Source of the DNA: PCC-6802 sp943367755
GTDB taxonomy: Bacteria > Cyanobacteriota > Cyanobacteriia > Pseudanabaenales > Pseudanabaenaceae
Assembly: GCA_943367755.1 (NCBI GenBank)
Contig: CALRKB020000024.1
Location: forward strand, 1 to 64,000
DNA: 64,000 bases
Reading direction: 5' to 3'
Positions 1 through 9,480 of this stretch are shown here, one piece after another. Within the stretch, counting starts at the first letter, position 1. Every line of letters starts with the position of its first letter. The notes below the pieces were generated by a model. It searched no databases. It saw nothing but the letters and a program-made list of their open reading frames with translations, and was not told the origin of the DNA. A program made the translations under genes and the position numbers.

Positions 1-2078
1 TCAGTGGTGGGAACCTGAACGTACCCGACGGAGTGACCAGTTTCACGATCTCCGTACCCACGATTCAAGACACGATATTTGAGGCGGATGAAACCTACAC
101 GCTGACAGTAGGAGGACAGACAGGGACAGGGACAATTACCAATGACGACAACAACCCGCCGACCACCAACAACACCAGCGCTACCGTTGTTCCTGGTAAT
201 GCCGTCACCTTGACCAGCCTGAGCGGCAGCGATAGCGACGGTACCGTTACCTCTTACAAAATTACCAGTCTGCCCGATGCCACAGACGGTATCCTTTACC
301 TGGGTTCCGTAGCTCCTGCTAATGCAGTCACGGTAGGCCAAACCATCCCAGCCACTGCGATCGATACCCTAATCTTCCAAGCCGGTACTGGGTTTAATGG
401 TGGCAGCTTCACCTATGCGGCGGTGGACGACCTCAATGCAGAAGATGCCACTCCCGCGACAGTCACGCTGAATCTGGGTACCCCAGCCAACAACCCGCCG
501 ACCACCAACAACACCAGCGCTACCGTTGTTCCTGGTAATGCCGTCACCTTGACCAGCCTGAGCGGCAGCGATAGCGACGGTACCGTTACCTCTTACAAAA
601 TTACCAGTCTGCCCGATGCCGCAGACGGTATCCTTTACCTGGGTTCCGTAGCTCCTGCTAATGCAGTCACGGTAGGCCAAACCATCCCAGCTACTGCGAT
701 CGATACCCTAATCTTCCAAGCCGGTGCTGGGTTTAATGGTGGCAGCTTCACCTATGCGGCGGTGGACGACCTCAATGCAGAAGATGCCACTCCCGCGACG
801 GTCACCTTGAGATCGCGATCAGGGACGGACTCTGGCTCAGGTTCGGGTGATGGCGGCGGTGGCGGAGAGTCAATACCTAGCCCATCACCATCACCATCAC
901 CCAGTCCATCACCATCACCTAGCGGTGGTGGCGGTGGTGGTGGAGATAACAATCCTCCTCCGCAGCAACAGGACTTCATTGGTTTAGATTCGCTGGATAT
1001 CCTGAATGTCGATCAAACAGTGCAGGATCGGCCAGGTTCGGGACGTAATACCATTGAAGACTTCTTTGATGCAAATTATTACCTAGCCAATAACCCTGAT
1101 GTGGCAGCAGCTATAGGCAGAGGAGAATTTGCTAATGCCCTCGATCACTTTGAGCGCGTAGGCAAGTTTGAGGGACGAAATCCTAGCAACTACTACGATG
1201 AGAAAGTCTATCTAGACTACAATCCAGGTGTGGCAGCAGCGGTTGCCAGAGGTGAGTTTGCCACTGCCTTCGACCACTTTATCCAATATGGACAGTTTGA
1301 GAAACGCGATCCGAGATTGCTGCTATTCGATGCACAGTGGTATCTATTCAAGAATCCAGATGCTAAGGCAGCAGTTGCCAATGGCTCAGTTAAGGATGCG
1401 TTTACGCATTATCTAAACATTGGACAATTTGAGAATAGAGCACCAAGTATCCTTTTCGATCCCAATGTGTACCTACAACTCAATCCATCGGCGGAGGCGG
1501 CAGTGAGGTCAGGGCAGTTTGCCAGCGCATTCCAGCACTATATCAGTGTCGGTTTGCATGAAGGTTTGACCGCCAGCGTTGTGTTTAACGACAAGGACTA
1601 CAGAACACTCTATCCAGATGTGTCTGAAGCGATCGCTAGAGGACAATTCCAAAGCGGTACTGAGCACTTCCTGCGCTTTGGTCAGTATCAAAACCGACAA
1701 CCACAGTTGATGATATTTAACGAAGGCTACTATCTGGAAAATAACCCAGAGGTCAAAGCCGCCGTAGATGCGGGTACCTACAAAGATGGACTCGAACACT
1801 TTGTCCAGCGTGGTCAGTTTGAGAATCGCGATCCTGGCCCGTTATTTGATACGGAATTCTACTTGGCAACCTATCCTGATGTGGGACCAGCGATCGCCAG
1901 CGGCCAGGTGCGCAGTGCCTACGACCATTACCGCAGGATCGGACGAGCTGAGGGGCGCATTCATGTGCCACCCGAGCGCATTATTAGTCAAGGTCTGTTC
2001 ACGTCAACGTTTGTGGATGATGTCCTCTCAAGTACGAGAGATGATTTCAACACCGATTCTGGCAGATTTGCTAACTAG
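1..2078 (+). CDS. Large repeat-rich surface protein, 3' part
   Basis: The reading frame is open from base 3, so the gene starts upstream of the window and the GTG at 33 is only an internal codon. The visible protein begins with the end of a Calx-beta-like repeat (TYTLTVGGQTGTGTITNDD). Two almost identical Ig/cadherin-like repeats of 113 residues follow, then a Ser-Pro and Gly-rich linker. After the linker come seven repeats of about 43 residues with the pattern YYL-NPDV-AA-G-F--A-DHF---G--EGR-P, and a short C-terminal tail. This architecture is typical of secreted or cell-surface adhesion-like proteins. No catalytic domain is visible. The tail has no recognised anchor, and the export signal, if any, lies outside the window. 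The function is unknown. Confidence 0.85.
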   Translation, partial: SGGNLNVPDGVTSFTISVPTIQDTIFEADETYTLTVGGQTGTGTITNDDNNPPTTNNTSATVVPGNAVTLTSLSGSDSDGTVTSYKITSLPDATDGILYLGSVAPANAVTVGQTIPATAIDTLIFQAGTGFNGGSFTYAAVDDLNAEDATPATVTLNLGTPANNPPTTNNTSATVVPGNAVTLTSLSGSDSDGTVTSYKITSLPDAADGILYLGSVAPANAVTVGQTIPATAIDTLIFQAGAGFNGGSFTYAAVDDLNAEDATPATVTLRSRSGTDSGSGSGDGGGGGESIPSPSPSPSPSPSPSPSGGGGGGGDNNPPPQQQDFIGLDSLDILNVDQTVQDRPGSGRNTIEDFFDANYYLANNPDVAAAIGRGEFANALDHFERVGKFEGRNPSNYYDEKVYLDYNPGVAAAVARGEFATAFDHFIQYGQFEKRDPRLLLFDAQWYLFKNPDAKAAVANGSVKDAFTHYLNIGQFENRAPSILFDPNVYLQLNPSAEAAVRSGQFASAFQHYISVGLHEGLTASVVFNDKDYRTLYPDVSEAIARGQFQSGTEHFLRFGQYQNRQPQLMIFNEGYYLENNPEVKAAVDAGTYKDGLEHFVQRGQFENRDPGPLFDTEFYLATYPDVGPAIASGQVRSAYDHYRRIGRAEGRIHVPPERIISQGLFTSTFVDDVLSSTRDDFNTDSGRFAN
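152..807 (+). repeat. 339-bp near-identical tandem repeat inside the surface protein gene
   Basis: Two direct copies start at 152 and 491, offset by exactly 339 bases (113 codons). Over about 317 aligned bases I see only a handful of substitutions, such as ACA to GCA near 281/620, GCC to GCT near 351/690, and ACT to GCT near 387/726. The Ig-like repeat was therefore duplicated recently or is homogenised by recombination. Confidence 0.9.
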
Positions 2079-2195
2079 GATATAACTGGAGCGCTGTAGA
2101 AGGAAGGTGAGTACTTATGCTTGCCTCCCTTCTAGCCAGATCGAACCCGGTTATACCAATTTCAATTGAATAAGTGACAGATCGAGATTTGAGTT

Positions 2196-2245
2196 CCGCG
2201 CTACGCGCGGTCTTTCAAAAAAGCTGCGCCGCAGCTTTTTTGAAA
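2196..2245. terminator. Double hairpin between convergent genes
   Basis: A small hairpin, CCGCGC-TAC-GCGCGG (2196-2210), is followed by a 16-bp perfect inverted repeat (2213-2228 with 2230-2245) whose outer part is A/T-rich and whose core is GCTGCG-C-CGCAGC. It lies between the plus-strand surface gene and the minus-strand helicase. The outer A and T tracts make it a plausible bidirectional terminator. The sequence also looks like a dispersed cyanobacterial palindrome. Confidence 0.6.
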
Positions 2246-2251
2246 ATGGTA

Positions 2252-3811
2252 TTACTTATGCCGCATAACATGTCGATAGCGTTTTCCTCCGCGTTGCTGG
2301 TTGGTGCGTGGACGAAACCATTTTTGCCAAAGCCAAGCCAGAATACTCTCTAGCATTTCTGCTAGTTCTAAGGCTGCCTTGCCAATCTGCCTTACTACTC
2401 CAGTTTTTTGGCGTGAGGATGGGGTGGACTGTTGGCGAGGCCTTCTACGCTTGGCGCGTTGAGGGGGAGAATCTTGAGGAGAACGGGAGTAGTTGACTGA
2501 GGGTTGCCGAAATGATTGAGTATTTGCCTGCGGTTCGCGATAGGCGGCATTTGCTAGTTGTGTCTCCAACTCAGCATTTGTGGGGATGTGGTGCAAAGTA
2601 GAACTGGTTTCAAAGATTTCAGTCTGTCGCTTAGGGAATTGAGGTAAAAGCAGGATCGGTAAACTAGGTTGAGACATAGCGATCGCGGGTTCGTTAATTT
2701 GCTCATCGGCAATACCCTGCAACGTCCAGGATCTTGTGGCTTTCGGGCCACCGAGGCGCAGACAGTTGCCAGCATGATCGAGAATTAAAGCTTTGCCAGT
2801 ACTTTTAGGACGCAGACCGCGACCGACCATTTGCAAATGCAGCGCCACAGATTGAGTAGGACGACAAAGTTGTACGACCTCAATTTCCGGTAGGTCAAAG
2901 CCCTCTGTAAACAAATTGACGTTTGTTAATACCTTAGTAGTGCCACTGCGAAAGCGTGCCAGGATGGCGCGGCGTTCTTTGGTAGGTGTTTCGCTATCTA
3001 CATGTTCGGCAGCAATACCAGCTTCCTGGTAGCTAGCCGCGATCGCTTTGGCATGATCGATATTGATTGCAAATACGACACAGCGTTTACCGGCAGCGTG
3101 CTTCAGATAGGCATCGATCGCCCGACCCGCCACATAGCGGCGATCGATTTGAGTGGCCAGATCGCCTGCATTAAAGTCACCACCAGTAATTCGCACACCT
3201 TCTTGAGGCAGAAAACTATCCGGTGCCAAGACATCGTAGTCCGCCAGGTAGCCATGCCAAATCAGCTCTGAAACCGAAGGTCCTAAAACTAAAGCTTCAT
3301 AAATGCGATCGAAGCCACGGCCATCCAGCCGAGAAGGTGTAGCCGTTACACCTAAAACATGCGCCTGGGGTAGCGAGTCGAGAATTTTGAGGTAGCTGGG
3401 CGCAAGCGAAAGATGCGCTTCGTCCACGATCGCCAGGCTAATATGAGGGAGTTCGATCTGACGCTGTTCGAGACGTTTTACCAAAGTTTGGACGGAAGCA
3501 CATTGAATGAGGCGATCGAGTTTGAGTGGTTGTCCTGCCTTGATCGTACCCACAGGTAACTTGGTAATCTTCTCAAGCGTTTGCTGTGCTTGCAATAGCA
3601 ATTCTTCACGATGCACCAGGAGCATCACTCGCTCTTTCCGGTTGACAAAATCTAGCGCGATTTCACTAAAAGTACGAGTCTTTCCAGATCCAGTAGGCAT
3701 AGCCAGAAGCACGGATCGCTTGCCACTACGCCACTCGCGATAAATATCTCGAATTACTATATTTTGGTAGTCGCGCAGATCTGTCATGTTCCTCACCCTA
3801 GTTGTAGTCAA
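2252..3811 (-). CDS. Superfamily II DEAD/DEAH-box DNA/RNA helicase
   Basis: The 519-residue protein carries the SF2 helicase motifs in order: the Q-like start LRDYQ, Walker A MPTGSGKT at about residues 39-46, the DEAH box VDEAH at about 129-133, motif III VTATPSRLDG, and the C-terminal motif VI QMVGRGLRP. It resembles the COG1061 (SSL2/RecG-like) group of ATP-dependent helicases. The last 130 residues are low-complexity and rich in Arg, Gln and Pro, which suggests nucleic acid binding. The ATG at 3811 is used here. An internal Met nine residues in (MTDLRDYQ) is an equally possible start. The exact substrate is unknown. Confidence 0.85.
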   Translation of the reverse strand: MTTTRVRNMTDLRDYQNIVIRDIYREWRSGKRSVLLAMPTGSGKTRTFSEIALDFVNRKERVMLLVHREELLLQAQQTLEKITKLPVGTIKAGQPLKLDRLIQCASVQTLVKRLEQRQIELPHISLAIVDEAHLSLAPSYLKILDSLPQAHVLGVTATPSRLDGRGFDRIYEALVLGPSVSELIWHGYLADYDVLAPDSFLPQEGVRITGGDFNAGDLATQIDRRYVAGRAIDAYLKHAAGKRCVVFAINIDHAKAIAASYQEAGIAAEHVDSETPTKERRAILARFRSGTTKVLTNVNLFTEGFDLPEIEVVQLCRPTQSVALHLQMVGRGLRPKSTGKALILDHAGNCLRLGGPKATRSWTLQGIADEQINEPAIAMSQPSLPILLLPQFPKRQTEIFETSSTLHHIPTNAELETQLANAAYREPQANTQSFRQPSVNYSRSPQDSPPQRAKRRRPRQQSTPSSRQKTGVVRQIGKAALELAEMLESILAWLWQKWFRPRTNQQRGGKRYRHVMRHK

Positions 3812-3927
3812 TTCGACAGCTAGGATACTGTATTAATTCCTTTTCTGGCAGAAGCACAAGCAGAAGGTTCAATTTGTGTTAAGGTTAGTAACTGCAACCG
3901 TTTTTTTAGGGGTTAAGATAGCTAGAC

Positions 3928-4119
3928 ATGGCTAAACGCCGTAATCAAAAGAAAGAAAAAGCACTTCGCAATCAGGCCTACGCGCGCAAGTTCCGCAAGC
4001 GCACACCAGGTCGTTTCGGTCGTAAGCGTTTTGGTAGTAATCGCTTTGGCGATAGTGATGAAAGTGATGGAGAAAGCGAGACTTCTGAAGATTCAGATGC
4101 TGCGCCAAGCACATTTTAG
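3928..4119 (+). CDS. Small basic-acidic conserved protein
   Basis: The product has 63 residues. The first 40 are extremely basic (MAKRRNQKKEKALRNQAYAR, then KFRKR) and the last 23 are acidic and Ser-rich. I recall similar short proteins from other cyanobacteria. The basic half suggests binding to RNA, ribosomes or DNA, but no function is known to me. It is a single gene followed at once by a strong terminator hairpin (4138-4168), which supports its being a real transcription unit. Confidence 0.7.
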   Translation: MAKRRNQKKEKALRNQAYARKFRKRTPGRFGRKRFGSNRFGDSDESDGESETSEDSDAAPSTF

Positions 4120-4137
4120 AATAATGGCTTCTTGGGG

Positions 4138-4178
4138 AGGATGTGTTGCACCATGAGCAACACATCCTTGCTGTTTTA
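4138..4178 (+). terminator. Rho-independent terminator of the small basic protein gene
   Basis: A perfect 12-bp stem, AGGATGTGTTGC / GCAACACATCCT, with a 7-base loop (4150-4156) starts 19 bases after the stop codon. A T-rich stretch follows it (TGCTGTTTT). Confidence 0.85.
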
Positions 4179-4238
4179 TAACTACTTTTAGGATTGCCAA
4201 ATTTTTCCCCATGTAAACTTTCTATTGAAGCGCTTTAT

Positions 4239-4306
4239 GTAAGGGCAGATTTGGATAGAAGTTTTTGAGTACCGCCAGTAATACTCTTGCCAAACCTGCC
4301 CCCTAC
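4239..4306 (+). ncRNA. Candidate structured RNA or leader element upstream of tsaB
   Basis: The outer arms GTAAGGGCAGATTTGG (4239-4254) and CCAAACCTGCCCCCTAC (4290-4306) pair over about 15 positions with one mismatch and one offset base. They enclose an inner perfect hairpin, GAGTA (4267-4271) with TACTC (4282-4286). The two nested stems in an otherwise AT-rich spacer suggest a folded RNA. It ends 120 bases before tsaB. It matches no RNA family that I recognise. The strand is assumed from the neighbours. Confidence 0.35.
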
Positions 4307-4426
4307 ACCCATAGATTTTTACAGCAACAATTTTTTAATACTTGTGTGTTGTAATGATTCCCAATTCATTTAGTATTATTGTGTTGTGATATCAATGACC
4401 AGGTTTAGTTTTCGGGAGGGACTAGC

Positions 4427-4897
4427 TTGATATTTGGTTTAGCTTTACACACCACTACTGAAGTATTGAGTCTGGCGATCGCCCAGCTTGACGAGCAAGT
4501 AGAGGAGCAACTAGGGGAGGGGGATCGCAGCAATAATTCACTGTTATGCCTGAAGCAACAATCTTGGCAGCTAGGGCGTGAATTATCGACACAACTACAC
4601 TTACTTTTGGCTGAGTTCATGGTCAGTTATAACTGGTCAGACTTAGGCTTTATTGCGATCGCCAAAGGGGTGGGTAGTTTTACGGGTACGCGCATAGGTA
4701 TAGTCTTAGCGCGCACTTTAGGGGAGCAACTATCAATTCCTGTTTATGCGATCGGGTGCGACGAAATTTTGCAGCGATCGCAAGCATTTCAGGTACCCCA
4801 ATCCCTGGGACAAAGCTTACTCTCTATCGCCCAGGAACAATGGGTGCAGAGTCAATATCCCCATTGGGCAGAGGCTCTGCCCCTATATTCCGAATAG
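4427..4897 (+). CDS. tsaB: tRNA threonylcarbamoyladenosine biosynthesis protein TsaB
   Basis: TsaB (YeaZ family) is the non-catalytic partner of TsaD in making t6A37 on ANN-decoding tRNAs. The ASKHA-fold signatures are present: an N-terminal GLALHTTTEVLSLAI strand and the conserved loop AKGVGSFTGTRIGIVLARTL at about residues 78-97. The protein has 156 residues and is shorter than E. coli TsaB (about 230), but it keeps the terminal PLY motif. The start is a TTG preceded by GGGAGGG at 9-10 bases. No in-frame ATG exists before residue 66, which would remove the N-terminal strand. Confidence 0.85.
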   Translation: MIFGLALHTTTEVLSLAIAQLDEQVEEQLGEGDRSNNSLLCLKQQSWQLGRELSTQLHLLLAEFMVSYNWSDLGFIAIAKGVGSFTGTRIGIVLARTLGEQLSIPVYAIGCDEILQRSQAFQVPQSLGQSLLSIAQEQWVQSQYPHWAEALPLYSE

Positions 4898-5238
4898 TTC
4901 AGAATAAACTACTGCCAAAGTTGAGATGACTCTTTGAGGGCTACCGTTTTTTATTTCTGAATTTTGATTGGTATAGGGTTTAACTGGGTAATCTCATTAC
5001 CAGGAAAGCTATTTGCGAGTTATAGAAATTAAGATGGGGGTAGTAAAAATTTCGATCCAGACAATAAGTTATTTCCTGTTAATACTTGGGTAACTTAGAG
5101 ACATAGATTTCAAGTGCTGATTTAGATTATGTGAGCGCCAACAACTCGAATAAGCGACTGGAATCGGATTAGCTATGGTTGGGGGGATCCAATTTTTAGA
5201 TTAATTCATGCAATTAAAACGGGGAAAAGATAGTATTC
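4898..5238. other. Intergenic spacer tsaB-thrC, nothing recognised
   Basis: These 341 bases are AT-rich with no ORF, tRNA or strong hairpin that I can see. They presumably hold the thrC promoter and leader. There is no convincing ribosome-binding site beyond GGGGAAAAG about 10 bases before the thrC ATG. Confidence 0.4.
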
Positions 5239-6507
5239 ATGAATACACTAATGAAAAGCAAAAAAGTCGTTGAACCAGTCGTAGTCAAAGCTTTGCGGTA
5301 TGGAACCAAAAAGATAGACTTGCAATGTGTGGACTGCGGATACACACAAGAAAATTCGCAGATGCTATCTAACTGCCCCAATTGCAATAGTAGCTTCATT
5401 CGCGCTCGCTACGATCTAAGTAAATTATCTGCCTCCGAGTGGCAACAAAAGCTGCGCGATCGCGAATGTAATATGTGGCGCTACAGAGAACTGCTACCTG
5501 TTGTCAATGCCGCTAATATCGTCAGCATGGGTGAGGGATTCACGCCGCTGATACATGCCAAGAACCTGGGTAAGATGCTGGGTCTAGAGCGCCTTTACCT
5601 GAAAGATGAACGGCAAGGGCCAACTGGTTCGTTCAAGGATAGACAGGCCTCGGTGGCAATCTCCGTGATGAAAGAGCATGGCATCAAAGAAGTAGCTCTT
5701 GCTTCCACGGGGAATGTGGCACTTTCCTATGCGGCCTATGCAGCTCGGGCCGGGATCAAGCTGTGGACGTTCGTGGTTGAAAACATCCCTGAAGAGAAAA
5801 TACGCGAGATTTCCCTCTACGGTGGAGAAGTAATTAAGGTTAGAGGTACTTACGACCAAACTAAAGCGATCGCCGCAGATTTTGCAAAGCGAGAAGGCAT
5901 ATTTCTAGACAAAGGTATCAAGAATGTGGCTGGTGTCGAAGGGATGAAAACCATGTCCTTTGAAATCGCCGAGCAGCTCCATTGGTACTCTCCTGACTGG
6001 TATTTTCAGGGAGTAAGCGGTGGTATGGGGCCAGTTGGAGTGGTAAGGGGTTTTGAAGAGCTCCTGGCAATGGGGCTTGTCGACAAAGTACCCGCACTGG
6101 GAATCATTCAGCCTTCTGGCTGTGCGCCTATGGTACGAGCATTCAAAGCAGGTAAGCAGACTGCCGATCCCGTCTTGAATCCCCAAACAAACATCATGCC
6201 ACTGGCAACTGGAGATCCGGGTCAAGTTTACGGATTGCTAAAGAGTTTGGTCGATCGCTACGGCGGCACCATGGAAGAAGCAACCGACGAAGAAGCCTAT
6301 GCTGTTACTCGATTGCTAGCTACAACCGAAGGCATATCAGTTGAGCCTGCGGCGGCACTGACCTTTGCTGGTGTAATTCGTTTAGCCAAGCAAGGGGTAA
6401 TTAAGCCAAATGAACTGGTAGTAGTTAACTGTTGCGGTCATACCTATCCGGTGGAAAAGCATATAACCGAGGGAAAGGTTATACAGACTATTGTTGCTCG
6501 ATCGTAA
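5239..6507 (+). CDS. thrC: Threonine synthase
   Basis: The enzyme converts O-phosphohomoserine to threonine with pyridoxal phosphate. The 422-residue protein has an N-terminal zinc-ribbon-like segment (Cys30-x2-Cys33 and Cys46-x2-Cys49). The fold-type II PLP site is GPTGSFKDRQ, with Lys133 as the Schiff-base lysine. Further on it has STGNVALSYAAYAARAG and the glycine-rich phosphate loop GVSGGMGPVGV. Length and motifs fit the cyanobacterial/plant class of ThrC. It stands alone on this strand, with the convergent kinase gene 178 bases downstream. Confidence 0.95.
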   Translation: MNTLMKSKKVVEPVVVKALRYGTKKIDLQCVDCGYTQENSQMLSNCPNCNSSFIRARYDLSKLSASEWQQKLRDRECNMWRYRELLPVVNAANIVSMGEGFTPLIHAKNLGKMLGLERLYLKDERQGPTGSFKDRQASVAISVMKEHGIKEVALASTGNVALSYAAYAARAGIKLWTFVVENIPEEKIREISLYGGEVIKVRGTYDQTKAIAADFAKREGIFLDKGIKNVAGVEGMKTMSFEIAEQLHWYSPDWYFQGVSGGMGPVGVVRGFEELLAMGLVDKVPALGIIQPSGCAPMVRAFKAGKQTADPVLNPQTNIMPLATGDPGQVYGLLKSLVDRYGGTMEEATDEEAYAVTRLLATTEGISVEPAAALTFAGVIRLAKQGVIKPNELVVVNCCGHTYPVEKHITEGKVIQTIVARS

Positions 6508-6684
6508 ATATGGATTGGGAGACAGGGGGGCACTGGTGCAGCTCAATTTTTAACCTTACCTTAAAGCGATACTGGGAGATGGTTAGAAGCTAATGCGGAG
6601 TTGCAGGAGATCCTCCCAACTTAGTCCTTTTTCGAGGATACCGATTCCAACTGCAGGAACTGTAGGTACTTAACCACTGAATTA

Positions 6685-9342
6685 TTAGGATATCGGTAGC
6701 ATTACTACGCAGGTAGTACCCATTCCCACCTCGCTCTTAATCTTGATGTTGCCCTGATGCAAGTCTACACATTTCTTGACTACAACAAGTCCTAAACCAG
6801 TACCAGAGATAGTACGGACATTTTTGCCACGATAAAATGGTTCAAACAACTGCTTTTGATCGTCACTTGAAATGCCAATTCCCCAATCCTGAATCTGCAA
6901 GAGAACTGCATTTTGTTTAAACTCCAGATTAAGATGAACATCCCCTCCCTGCGGAGAATATTTAATCGCATTTGATAATAAATTGGCGAGGATTGAACGC
7001 ACCAACTTCTCATCCAAGCAAACTAGAATTGCTGACCCCTGACAGGTAAACATGAGAGTATACTGATTCCCTGCACTAAGTTGGATCTCTTCGATGAAAT
7101 CACTGCAGAGTGATTCTAGATTCGTCTGTTTGGGATTAAACTCTAGCTTTCCAGTCTCAGCTCGATTAATCGTCAAGATATCGTCGAGAAGCTGAACCAT
7201 ATTCTTGACTGCACCTTGAATGCGATGCAGGTTCCTCAATCTCTTGTTGGAGTCTTCCCATTCATCTCCACTGTTTTCCAGAACTTGAGCTGCTGCCAGA
7301 GCTGTGCTGAGAGGTGTGCGAAACTCGTGGGATGCCATGGAGAAAAAACGAGTTTTGAGGGTACTGAGTTCCTTCTCCCGTTCCAGCGCTAGTCGAATTT
7401 CATCCAGACGCTTGCGCTCTGTGATGTCACGGGCATTAACCATAATGCGAGGGATGGCATCACTACCCACAAATGGCTGGCTAATTGCTTCTAAAGTGCG
7501 CCAGGAATTCTCCTTATGACGATAGCGAAACTCGATAGGGCGTACTGGCTCTGAGTTCTGAATAGCACTAGTAAGACTATAGTAGGCATTAGTGAAATCA
7601 TCTGGATGAATCGACTCAAACACGTTTTTGATCGCTAGTTCTGCCGCAGTATATCCCAAAACTTTTTCCACTGAAGGACTAACATAACGAATAGTGCCAT
7701 CAATATCAAGAATCATAATGATATCCAGAGCATTCTCAATCAGCGAGCGAAAACGTTCTTCGCTTTGACGCAAGGCTCGATCGGCCTGCTTACGTCCAGT
7801 TGTATCTCGCTGTACGGCAATCCAGTGGGTATACCAGCCGTTTTTGTCAGCAACGGGGACAATGCTGAATTCATTCCAAAATTCCGATCCATCTTTGCGA
7901 TAGTTAATCACCTCAACTGTGACCGATTCCCAACATGCGAGAGCCTGCCGAATCTTATGTAGTTCAGCGCGATCGGTTTTTGCTCCTTGTAAAATGCGTG
8001 GGTTTTTGCCAATTACTTCCTCCGGGCTATAGCCAGTGATGTGGGTGAAAGCCTCATTAACATAGATAATGCGAGGACCCGGTTCGTCAATGGGTTCTGC
8101 TTCCGTGATTACGATCGCGTCATTGGTGTTAACCACAACCGATTGTAACAAACGCACCTGCTCTTCTTGTTGTTTTTGTTCGGTAATGTCGGCAATCACT
8201 GCCACGATGCCGCCGATCTGTCCGTTACTATCCGGCAAAGGGGCAGAAGAGAAAATTATGTCGATTGGGGTGCCATCTTTTTTCTGGTCGCGGAGTTCTA
8301 ATTGCGAATAGGGAGTGCCTTGCAAGACACTGGTTTGGAGAGTGGGATTGTCTGCTTGCCGATCGTTCAGGGTAATGGGATTGGGGCGATCCATCACCTC
8401 TGCCTCTGTCCAACCGAACATCTGTTCTGCAGCAGGATTCCAGATCTTAACTTTACCCTCCAGATCCAGCATGACAATCGCTCGTGGTGAAGCCTTGACT
8501 AATGCTTGTAACGTGTCATTTGTATGACGTAATGCGACTTCAGTGCGTTTGCGCTCGACGATTTCTGTGCGCAGGAAAGCATTGGCTTGAGCTAGTTCTT
8601 CCGTACGCTGTTGTACTCGCAGTTCGAGTTCGGCATTGAGTTGTTGGAGCTGTTTATAGAGTTCGGACTGTTGAATAGCGATCGCTACCTGAGTTGCCAG
8701 TTGCTGCATTAATTCCACTTCCCAGGTTTCCCATTTGCGCGGACTGCTACACTGGTGGGCAATCAATAACCCCCACAGAGTAGGGATGGCAGGTGTGGAA
8801 TTAGACTCTCCACTCGGCTCTATGTGGCGATTTTCTTGCAAAATCGGTACGACCAATTTTGCTTGAACCCCGAACTGCTTAACAAAATCTACCAGACAAG
8901 GTTCTATTTTGGCTTGCGCGACATTAGCAATAGCAAGCGTTTTGCCGCGCGAGTATGCCTCGTGGTATTCCCTAGGAAAAACCTCCTCTGGGAAGGATTG
9001 TCCCAAGATGATCGAGTAATTGGGTAAAACGGTTTCGTTAATGGCGCTACCTGTACCATCTTCCCACAGGCGATAGATGAGTACCCGATCGGCTTGCAGA
9101 AAAAGCTGAACGTCTTCAACCGTCGTTGCCAGCACTTCATCCAAATCAAGGGACTGACGAATGTGCTGAGCGATCTGAGTAACCAATCGTTCTCGTTTGG
9201 TCTGCTGCCAAAGAACCATTTCGGCGTGGCGGCGCTTTGCCACTTCCCGCTTGGAGTAAAAGTAACCTACCAACAGGATCGAAATGCCAATGCCAATCCC
9301 GATAAATACTAAACTGGTCGTACTCAAGATCGGCATAGGCAA
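6685..9342 (-). CDS. Membrane-anchored GAF/PAS hybrid-input sensor histidine kinase
   Basis: The 885-residue protein starts with one transmembrane helix (residues about 7-27). A GAF domain follows (about 55-230), then a short coiled coil and three PAS domains, each closing with a PAC-like DITERK or DTTGRK motif. The core has the HisKA motif ASHEFRTPLS with the phospho-acceptor His, the N box NLLSNAIKYSP, and the G boxes DWGIGIS and GTGLGLVVVKK. The protein ends directly after the ATPase domain, with no receiver domain. The GAF domain contains no clear Cys ligand for a bilin, so I do not call it a phytochrome. No response regulator is adjacent on this strand. The OmpR-type gene at 10777 is the nearest candidate partner. 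Confidence 0.9.
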   Translation of the reverse strand: MPMPILSTTSLVFIGIGIGISILLVGYFYSKREVAKRRHAEMVLWQQTKRERLVTQIAQHIRQSLDLDEVLATTVEDVQLFLQADRVLIYRLWEDGTGSAINETVLPNYSIILGQSFPEEVFPREYHEAYSRGKTLAIANVAQAKIEPCLVDFVKQFGVQAKLVVPILQENRHIEPSGESNSTPAIPTLWGLLIAHQCSSPRKWETWEVELMQQLATQVAIAIQQSELYKQLQQLNAELELRVQQRTEELAQANAFLRTEIVERKRTEVALRHTNDTLQALVKASPRAIVMLDLEGKVKIWNPAAEQMFGWTEAEVMDRPNPITLNDRQADNPTLQTSVLQGTPYSQLELRDQKKDGTPIDIIFSSAPLPDSNGQIGGIVAVIADITEQKQQEEQVRLLQSVVVNTNDAIVITEAEPIDEPGPRIIYVNEAFTHITGYSPEEVIGKNPRILQGAKTDRAELHKIRQALACWESVTVEVINYRKDGSEFWNEFSIVPVADKNGWYTHWIAVQRDTTGRKQADRALRQSEERFRSLIENALDIIMILDIDGTIRYVSPSVEKVLGYTAAELAIKNVFESIHPDDFTNAYYSLTSAIQNSEPVRPIEFRYRHKENSWRTLEAISQPFVGSDAIPRIMVNARDITERKRLDEIRLALEREKELSTLKTRFFSMASHEFRTPLSTALAAAQVLENSGDEWEDSNKRLRNLHRIQGAVKNMVQLLDDILTINRAETGKLEFNPKQTNLESLCSDFIEEIQLSAGNQYTLMFTCQGSAILVCLDEKLVRSILANLLSNAIKYSPQGGDVHLNLEFKQNAVLLQIQDWGIGISSDDQKQLFEPFYRGKNVRTISGTGLGLVVVKKCVDLHQGNIKIKSEVGMGTTCVVMLPIS

Positions 9343-9480
9343 TATCCAAGCGCATGGCTAACAAACCCTAGCAGCTCATATAGTATCGCAGTTTCCATTT
9401 ATCTAACCATAAACAGAACGGGCAGACCTATGTGTCTGCCCCATCTGAGCTGGTATGGGAACCGCGATCGCAAGCAAAGT

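Noticed and set aside
752..979. Minus-strand Pro/Gly-rich frame over the Ser-Pro linker, and the short CCATCA repeats as a CRISPR-like array
   Set aside because: The short repeats encode the Ser-Pro linker of the plus-strand surface protein. There are no spacers, and the minus frame is a shadow.
6685..9342. Bacteriophytochrome
   Set aside because: A GAF domain is present, but I see no bilin-binding Cys motif and no PHY domain.
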